The notes beneath the pieces are model-generated. The model ran no database searches and was not told the origin of the DNA. It saw nothing but the letters and a program-made list of their open reading frames with translations. A program made the position numbers and the translations under genes. From Proteobacteria bacterium UBA664 (GTDB lineage: Bacteria; Pseudomonadota; Gammaproteobacteria; UBA7966), in assembly GCA_002299125.1 (NCBI GenBank), contig DBNU01000036.1:1-18755 (forward strand): a stretch of 18,755 bases of DNA, read 5' to 3'. This document shows, piece after piece, positions 13,598 through 18,755 of the stretch; the stretch's first letter is position 1; each line of letters opens with the position of its first letter.

Positions 13598-16219
13598 ATG
13601 AAGTTCCCCCTGCCCCCTGGCATGCGGTCTCCATCAGGCCCCCTGGTCGCGCTGCTCCTGCTGGCCCTCCTCGCGGCGGTCTGGTTCACACCGCCGTTCC
13701 TCTCGGGCGATGGCCAAGCGGCCGCCGAGCAGGAACGCCAGGCCTTGCTCGCTGAAGGGCGTGGTTTCGCCCAGAGGCCGGCCGAAACCATTGCGCTTCT
13801 GCGCGCCGAGCTTGCAGCAATCGCCGCACTGGACGAGGTGCGAGCAGCCCTGGCAGGCCCGATCGAGACACGCGAGGCGCTGGCAGCGCGGCTTGGAGCC
13901 GAGCTGAAGAATGTGCGGGTGCTGCGCATCCTGCAGCCCGGCCACTACGAACTGGACACCCGCAATAACCCCCCGCTCACCTACGCTGCGCTCGAATTGC
14001 TGCGCAGCGCGGAGGTGTCCGGCCGCTCGCCACCGGTGGAACTCGTCGCCGCCGGCACGCCCGACGAACACCTGCTCATGATCGAGCGCGTGACCGACGC
14101 CGAGGGCAAGTTGCTGGGCTTCATTCAGGTGGCGTGGGATACGGTCGTCGTGCAGGGTTGGGCTGCCGCCCTGGCTGAGCGACGGGGTTACGAGGAGATC
14201 CGCCAGCCGATCCCGGGCGCCCCACCGGTCGTGTTGTTGCGCGACGGAGGCTTGGGCGCCCCCTCGTCGACGGAGCCCGTGCTGCTGCCGATCAGCGATT
14301 CCCGTCTCCTGCTCGTGCTGTGGCCGGCCAACGCGCGTCCGCTCGGAGTGGCACCTCTGCTCGGTGGAGACCTGCTGTGGGTGCTGGGGCTCGCGGGCCT
14401 GCTACTGCTCGCGGTGCTGGCCGCGCTCTGGTGGGTGCGACGAGGCGGCCCCGGGCAGCAGGTTGCACGCGGGCAGTCGGTGGTTTTCGACGGTGCCGTG
14501 CGCGCGGTGCTGTCCGGGCGGCATCCGGGTCTGGAACGCCTGTTGCCTGCACTACCCGCCGGTGTACGGGTCGAGCCCCCCGCCGATGCGCCGCACCCAC
14601 AGGCGCAGGACGCCAGGCCAGCCGAGGCCCCGGTTTTGTTCAAGCCGGACCTCGCGCTGGACGGCAGCAGCCCGGAAGACGCCGAGGATCCGTCCCGCAC
14701 CGTGATCCAAGGCATGCACGAACACCTCGCGGACTCCGGGCTGACCATCGATTTCAGCGACTTCGAGTCGGCGACGCAGGAATTCGCTGCGACCGGGGAC
14801 GCCGGGTCCATGGCGACGGCGGCTGAGGAGGAGGTCGAGCGGGTTCCGCGTAGCCTCTTCCGTGCCTACGACATCCGCGGGATCGCCGGTGAGGACCTCA
14901 CCGAGGATGTCGCCTATGCCATCGGGCGCGCGCTCGGCAGCGAGGCCGAGGTTCGTGGCCAGTCGAGTGTGGTCGTGGCGCGCGACGGGCGTCTGTCCAG
15001 CCCCGAGCTGACGCAGGCCGTCATCGAAGGGCTCATGGACACCGGTCGGGAGGTCATCGACATCGGGCTTGCCCCCTCGCCCGTCCTCTATTTCGCCACC
15101 CATTACCTCGACACCCGGACCGGCATCATGGTCACCGGCTCGCACAACCCGGCCGAGTGGAACGGCTTCAAGCTCGTCCTCGACGGCGAGACGCTCTCGG
15201 GTGCCGCGGTCGAAGGGCTGCGTCTGCGCATCAATCGCGGTGAGTACCACACGGGCAAGGGCCGGCGCGTGCAGGCCAACATGCTGCCGGAGTACATCCG
15301 GCGCGTCAGCGAGGATATCCCCGTCGCCCTCACCCGCCCCTTCAACATCGTGGTGGATGCCGGCAACAGCGTCGCGGGTCTGGTGGCACCGCCCCTGCTC
15401 CGGGCCTTGGGTCATGACGTGGTGGAACTCAACTGCGAGGTGGACGGTAACTTTCCGAGTCACGACCCCGACCCCTCGCAGGCCGAGAACCTGCTCGAAC
15501 TGCAGGGGCGGGTCATGGCCGAGGACGCGGACTTCGGGCTGGCCTTCGACGGCGACGGCGACCGCCTGGGCTTCGTGGCCGAGAATGGCGAGATCGTCTG
15601 GGCGGATCGGCTGCTCATGCTGCTGGCGCGCGACGTGCTTACCCGCTGTCCGGGGGCACCGGTGCTCTTCGATGTGAAGTGCTCGCGTGCGCTCGAACGC
15701 GTGGTCAGCGCGGCCGGTGGCCGACCGGTAATGACGCGCACCGGGCACTCCTTCATCCGGGCCGAGATGAAGGCGCTCGACGCGCCGCTCGGCGGCGAGC
15801 TCTCGGGTCATATCTTCGTCGGTGAGCGCTGGTACGGCTTCGACGACGCCTTCTACGCCGCCGCCCGACTCATCGAGGTCCTGATGGCAGCGCCCGGGCC
15901 GGCCTCGCAGGTATTCGCCAGTCTGCCCACTGCCCACGCCACACCGGAACTGCGGATCGCCCTGCCGACGGACGTGCCAGCGGGCATCATGGCGAAGGTG
16001 CTCGCGCGCGCGAGCGAGCTGGGCGGGGAGCCCGTCACGCTCGATGGTCTGCGCGTGAATTACCCCGACGGCTGGGGCCTGGTGCGGGCCTCGACCACCA
16101 GCGCCGGGCTCGTGCTGCGCTTCGAGGGCGATACCCCGGAGGCGCTGGCGCGCATCGAGACCCGCTTCCGGGATTTCCTCAAGGCCATCGAACCCACACT
16201 CGACCTGCCCCCCTCCTGA
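13598..16219 (+). CDS. algC: Membrane-anchored phosphomannomutase/phosphoglucomutase (long AlgC)
   Basis: Interconverts mannose or glucose 6- and 1-phosphates, feeding alginate, LPS and other polysaccharide synthesis. At 873 residues it is about twice the catalytic core. Membrane segments at ~14-33 and ~258-281 enclose a ~225-residue extracytoplasmic region that looks like a sensory (Cache-like) domain. A ~130-residue linker rich in Pro, Ala and Asp follows. The core starts at RSLFRAYDIRG (~418). It contains the phosphoserine loop VTGSHNP (S515; TGSHNP instead of the commoner TASHNP), the metal loop DGDGDR (651-656), sugar-binding GELSGH (733-738), and a phosphate-binding RFEGDT (841-846). 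All catalytic elements are intact. A long form is known in Pseudomonas; the role of the front half is unclear. Confidence 0.93.
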   Translation: MKFPLPPGMRSPSGPLVALLLLALLAAVWFTPPFLSGDGQAAAEQERQALLAEGRGFAQRPAETIALLRAELAAIAALDEVRAALAGPIETREALAARLGAELKNVRVLRILQPGHYELDTRNNPPLTYAALELLRSAEVSGRSPPVELVAAGTPDEHLLMIERVTDAEGKLLGFIQVAWDTVVVQGWAAALAERRGYEEIRQPIPGAPPVVLLRDGGLGAPSSTEPVLLPISDSRLLLVLWPANARPLGVAPLLGGDLLWVLGLAGLLLLAVLAALWWVRRGGPGQQVARGQSVVFDGAVRAVLSGRHPGLERLLPALPAGVRVEPPADAPHPQAQDARPAEAPVLFKPDLALDGSSPEDAEDPSRTVIQGMHEHLADSGLTIDFSDFESATQEFAATGDAGSMATAAEEEVERVPRSLFRAYDIRGIAGEDLTEDVAYAIGRALGSEAEVRGQSSVVVARDGRLSSPELTQAVIEGLMDTGREVIDIGLAPSPVLYFATHYLDTRTGIMVTGSHNPAEWNGFKLVLDGETLSGAAVEGLRLRINRGEYHTGKGRRVQANMLPEYIRRVSEDIPVALTRPFNIVVDAGNSVAGLVAPPLLRALGHDVVELNCEVDGNFPSHDPDPSQAENLLELQGRVMAEDADFGLAFDGDGDRLGFVAENGEIVWADRLLMLLARDVLTRCPGAPVLFDVKCSRALERVVSAAGGRPVMTRTGHSFIRAEMKALDAPLGGELSGHIFVGERWYGFDDAFYAAARLIEVLMAAPGPASQVFASLPTAHATPELRIALPTDVPAGIMAKVLARASELGGEPVTLDGLRVNYPDGWGLVRASTTSAGLVLRFEGDTPEALARIETRFRDFLKAIEPTLDLPPS

Positions 16220-16338
16220 TGGCTCTGGCCGCGGACTCGTCAGGGGTGGCCCAAATCCACCGTGGGCGCTGCGAAACCCCATAACGGAACCCTGTAACCC
16301 GAGTCCCCCTGCGGGGGGCGCGACCCGGAAGTCATCCC

Positions 16339-17274
16339 ATGAGCCTCGACAACCAGTCCGCATTCCAGATCGCCCACGTCCTCACCGAGGCGCTGCCCTA
16401 CATCCAGCGCTTCATCGGCAAGACCTTCGTCATCAAGTACGGCGGTAACGCCATGGTGGACGAGCGGCTCAAGCAGAGCTTCGCGCGCGATGTCGTGCTC
16501 ATGAAACTGGTCGGGATGAATCCGATCGTGGTGCACGGGGGCGGCCCGCAGATCGGGCAACTCCTCGAACGCATGGGCAAGAAGAGCGAGTTCATCGACG
16601 GGCTGCGTGTCACCGACAGCGAGACGATGGGCGTGGTCGAGATGGTGCTCGGCGGTCTGGTCAACAAGGACATCGTCAATCTGGTGAACCGGGCCGGGGG
16701 GCGCGCCGTGGGGCTCACCGGCAAGGACGGCGACCTCATCCGTGCCCGCAAGCTCAGGCTTTCTTCGCGCACGACCTCCCGGCAGGACCCGACCGACGGC
16801 GAGGTCATGCCCCCCGACATCGGTCAGGTGGGCGAGGTGGCGAGCTTCGATGCACGTGTTCTTGATGTGCTCACGCAGAGCGATTTCATCCCCGTGATCG
16901 CTCCGATCGGCGTGGGCGAAGACGGCCTGACCTACAACATCAACGCCGATCTGGTCGCCGGCAAGCTGGCCGGCGTGCTGCAGGCCGAGAAGCTCATCCT
17001 CCTCACCAACACGCCGGGGGTCCTGAGCAAGACCGGCGAGGTGCTCACCGGTCTCAACGTCGAGGCCGTGGAGGCGCTCATTGCCGATGGCACCATCGGC
17101 GGTGGCATGCTGCCGAAGGTGCGCTGCGCGCTGGAGGCAGTGCTGGCCGGTGTCCGCAGCTCGCACATCATCGATGGGCGGGTGCCGCACGCCGTGCTGC
17201 TCGAGATCTTCACCAACGAAGGGGTAGGAACCCTCATCAGCGCGCGCCGCAAAGCGGGCACGACGCATGGCTGA
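16339..17274 (+). CDS. argB: Acetylglutamate kinase
   Basis: Phosphorylates N-acetyl-L-glutamate, the second step of arginine synthesis. The 311 residues include KYGGNAM (33-39), HGGGPQIG, the substrate-site NADLVAGKLAG, and the C-terminal GGGMLPKV. An N-terminal helix of about 25 residues before the kinase core (QSAFQIAHVLTEALPYIQRF) is the feature of arginine-inhibited hexameric enzymes, so feedback control is likely. GGAAG precedes the ATG by 8 bases. The 119-base gap after algC contains a small CCCCC-TGC-GGGGG hairpin (16305-16317) without a T-run. It overlaps slmA by 8 bases. Confidence 0.97.
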   Translation: MSLDNQSAFQIAHVLTEALPYIQRFIGKTFVIKYGGNAMVDERLKQSFARDVVLMKLVGMNPIVVHGGGPQIGQLLERMGKKSEFIDGLRVTDSETMGVVEMVLGGLVNKDIVNLVNRAGGRAVGLTGKDGDLIRARKLRLSSRTTSRQDPTDGEVMPPDIGQVGEVASFDARVLDVLTQSDFIPVIAPIGVGEDGLTYNINADLVAGKLAGVLQAEKLILLTNTPGVLSKTGEVLTGLNVEAVEALIADGTIGGGMLPKVRCALEAVLAGVRSSHIIDGRVPHAVLLEIFTNEGVGTLISARRKAGTTHG

Positions 17275-17866
17275 GCGCGCCAGTGATCGCTCCACAAAGC
17301 AGGCGGAAATCCTCCAGGCCCTGGCCGCCTCACTGGAGGAGGCACCGGGCAGCCGCATCACGACGGCCGAGCTCGCCCGCGTGCTCGGTGTGTCGGAGGC
17401 GGCGCTCTACCGCCATTTTCCCAGCAAGGCGCGGATGTTCGAGGGGTTGCTCGACTTCACCGAGGAGACCGTCTTCGGGCGCATCGCCCTGGTGCTGCGC
17501 GAGGAACGTCTGGCGGTCATCCGCTGCCAGCAAATCACGCAAATCGTGCTCGCCTTCGCGGCACGCAATCCCGGCCTCGCCCGCTTGCTGGTGGGGGACG
17601 CACTGGTGGGCGAGGCGGAGCGTCTGCGCGAGCGCGTGAGTCAGTTTTTCGAGCGGCTGGAGACCCAGTACCGGCAGGTACTGCGTGAGGCGGTACTGCA
17701 CGAAGCGGCACCGCCCCGGATGGATGCGGCCGACATTGCCGGTGTGCTCATCGCATTCGTCGCCGGGCGGCTTGCACTGCAGGTAGGAAGCGGCTTCCGT
17801 CGCGACCCGGCGGAAGGGCTGGACCGCCAGTGGCCGCGTCTCGCGAGCGGGCTCTTTGCCCCTTGA
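17267..17866 (+). CDS. slmA: Nucleoid occlusion factor SlmA (TetR family)
   Basis: DNA-binding inhibitor of FtsZ assembly over the nucleoid. The 199 residues match family length. The helix-turn-helix lies at about 31-64 (ITTAELARVLGVSEAALYRH, then FPSKARMFEGLLDF), followed by an all-helical dimer domain with the block RLLVGDALVGEAERLR. The start ATG lies within the end of argB, so translation is probably coupled. The argB-slmA neighbourhood near dut and coaBC is conserved in gammaproteobacteria and supports the call over a generic TetR regulator. Confidence 0.94.
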   Translation: MAERASDRSTKQAEILQALAASLEEAPGSRITTAELARVLGVSEAALYRHFPSKARMFEGLLDFTEETVFGRIALVLREERLAVIRCQQITQIVLAFAARNPGLARLLVGDALVGEAERLRERVSQFFERLETQYRQVLREAVLHEAAPPRMDAADIAGVLIAFVAGRLALQVGSGFRRDPAEGLDRQWPRLASGLFAP

Positions 17867-17874
17867 ATCTGCGT

Positions 17875-17893
17875 GGCGGCGTTGCGCGCCGCC
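17875..17893. terminator. Hairpin between convergent slmA and the small minus-strand gene
   Basis: GGCGGCG-TTGCG-CGCCGCC is a perfect 7-bp stem with a 5-base loop, in the 34-base gap between the two convergent stops. There is no T-run on either strand, so its strength as an intrinsic terminator is uncertain. Its position favours a bidirectional role. Confidence 0.5.
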
Positions 17894-17900
17894 CCCGCCA

Positions 17901-18116
17901 TCAGCGCAGCCAGTCGTCCTCGACACGCTCATCGAGCGAGCGTTCGAGGCGGCGGCGTTCCATGAGGTCTTCGATGCGCTGGCGCAGCGGCTTGCCACTG
18001 GGGCTGCGTCCAGCCGGGACCTGACGCAACGGTGGGCCATCGACGGTGCCGGCCCAGTCGTCCAGATCGCTGCCGCTGGTGTCGTCGAGAAGTTTCTCAC
18101 CGGGCGTTTCGGCCAT
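17901..18116 (-). CDS. Small conserved-looking hypothetical protein
   Basis: A 71-residue acidic-then-basic protein with no membrane segment. The N-terminal half is acidic and probably disordered (DDTSGSDLDDWAGTVDGPP). The C-terminal half is a predicted charged helix (LRQRIEDLMERRRLERSL, ending DDWLR). The R-x-I-E-D-x-x-E-x-R-R-L pattern recalls the PA3496-type small proteins of gammaproteobacteria, but I cannot confirm this. AGGAGAAAGGT just before the ATG is a very good ribosome-binding site, which supports a real gene. It converges with slmA. Confidence 0.65.
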   Translation of the reverse strand: MAETPGEKLLDDTSGSDLDDWAGTVDGPPLRQVPAGRSPSGKPLRQRIEDLMERRRLERSLDERVEDDWLR

Positions 18117-18230
18117 ACCTTTCTCCTGGCATGCGGGACAGGAAGCGGGATGAGGCGGTGCCAGCGGCGAGCGTATTCCGTATCCGCCTGGTCGGGACCA
18201 GCGGGGGCGGAAACACCTGCCGCGAAGCGG

Positions 18231-18260
18231 TTTCTAGCAGAAGCTTGGGGTGACTGCCAA
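18231..18260 (-). promoter_or_regulatory. Candidate promoter for the 71-residue gene
   Basis: On the minus strand TTGGCA (18255-18260) and TAGAAA (18231-18236) are 18 bases apart. The leader would be about 108 bases. The rest of the 262-base gap (18117-18378) shows no coding frame I can support. Confidence 0.35.
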
Positions 18261-18378
18261 GGTCAAGGAGAACGTCGGACCGGATAGGAGCGCGCGGCAG
18301 AGGCCCAGAGGCCCGTGCGGCAAGTGACCGTTCAGATGCACCGGCGTGCGCCCAGGCAAGGAGGATTGCTGCCTCGCT

Positions 18379-18744
18379 CTACCAGGAGAAGATGACCCAG
18401 TGCGGGACCAGAGGGTCGTCGAGGGTATCCGAGCGGGTCTCGAGCTTGCCGTCGCCATCCTGATCGATGAAGTAGTAAGCGGGGCCCTTGGTTGGCGTCA
18501 CTTTCACCATGTACATGCGGCCACCGAGGCGGTACTCCTGGATGGTCTGCTCCCCGCGCTGGATGATGGTGACCTCCGGTTCGAGCGGCTCGCCGCTGCG
18601 CACTACCTCCGGTGGTGGCGGGGCCTCGAGGAAGTCTTCCAGACGCGGTGTCTCTTCGGTCTCATCGGCCCGGGCTGCCACGGCCAGAACACAGAGCGCG
18701 AGGAGGCAAGGGGCGATGGCGAGTGGGCGGCGCTGCCGTGCCAT
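18379..18744 (-). CDS. DUF2782 exported protein
   Basis: A 121-residue protein of unknown function. Residues 1-26 form a signal peptide (basic MARQRRP, hydrophobic core, cleavage after ARA). The mature part carries the family pattern EVTIIQRGEQTIQEYRLGGR, then MYMVKVTPTKGPAYYFIDQD, and the family's C-terminal WVIFSW. DQDGDGKLE resembles a calcium-binding loop. In gammaproteobacteria such genes often lie near polA or thrB, which would be outside this window. Only 11 bases upstream of the ATG are visible, so its control region is missing. Confidence 0.85.
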   Translation of the reverse strand: MARQRRPLAIAPCLLALCVLAVAARADETEETPRLEDFLEAPPPPEVVRSGEPLEPEVTIIQRGEQTIQEYRLGGRMYMVKVTPTKGPAYYFIDQDGDGKLETRSDTLDDPLVPHWVIFSW

Positions 18745-18755
18745 GGCCGGCTTGT

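Noticed and set aside
14552..16363. 603-residue minus-strand open frame
   Set aside because: Lies antisense to the algC catalytic core, whose motifs are all on the plus strand. Long antisense frames are expected in high-GC DNA.
18234..18458. 74-residue minus-strand frame
   Set aside because: Overlaps the DUF2782 3' end in another frame and has no recognisable features.

Overview
The window is high-G+C chromosomal DNA from a gammaproteobacterium. The gene order rpmG-rpmB-radC / coaBC-dut-algC-argB-slmA, the SlmA protein itself, and a DUF2782 lipid-free exported protein all point there. The long membrane-anchored AlgC and the Gld-type ABC cluster fit a Pseudomonas/Chromatiales-like lineage. 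I cannot name the genus from the sequence alone.

Layout. (1) 1-622, minus: the N-terminal three quarters of mutM, cut by the window edge. (2) 682-7904: an auxiliary Gld-type ABC export cluster on the minus strand (ATPase, permease, GldG-like protein, then fbp). Its probable fourth component, a DUF4340 protein, sits about 2.9 kb away beside mutM. Between them lie a plus-strand GGDEF diguanylate cyclase, a plus-strand NnrU-family membrane protein and the minus-strand fbp. (3) 8038-8460: rpmB-rpmG on the minus strand behind a good sigma70-like promoter. (4) 8461-10800: an accessory insert between rpmB and radC, two genes normally adjacent. It holds a VapBC-type toxin-antitoxin pair, a Uma2-family putative nuclease, an unidentified coding-like fragment ending in a GATGCC hexamer array, and a second ~290-bp partial copy of the uma2 3' end, the intergenic palindrome and the radC 3' end. 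(5) 10816-17866: radC (minus) divergent from the plus-strand core run coaBC-dut-algC-argB-slmA. (6) 17867-18744: a small minus-strand gene converging on slmA, and a DUF2782 exported protein at the right edge.

The core genes serve translation (L28, L33), DNA repair and dUTP removal (MutM, RadC, Dut), coenzyme A synthesis (CoaBC), sugar-phosphate and exopolysaccharide metabolism (Fbp, AlgC), arginine synthesis (ArgB) and division-site control (SlmA). The unusual part is the rpmB-radC interval. There the remnant of the radC C-terminus next to rpmB gives a clear sequence scar of how accessory DNA was added to a conserved operon region. No tRNA, rRNA, CRISPR array or intact insertion sequence was seen.
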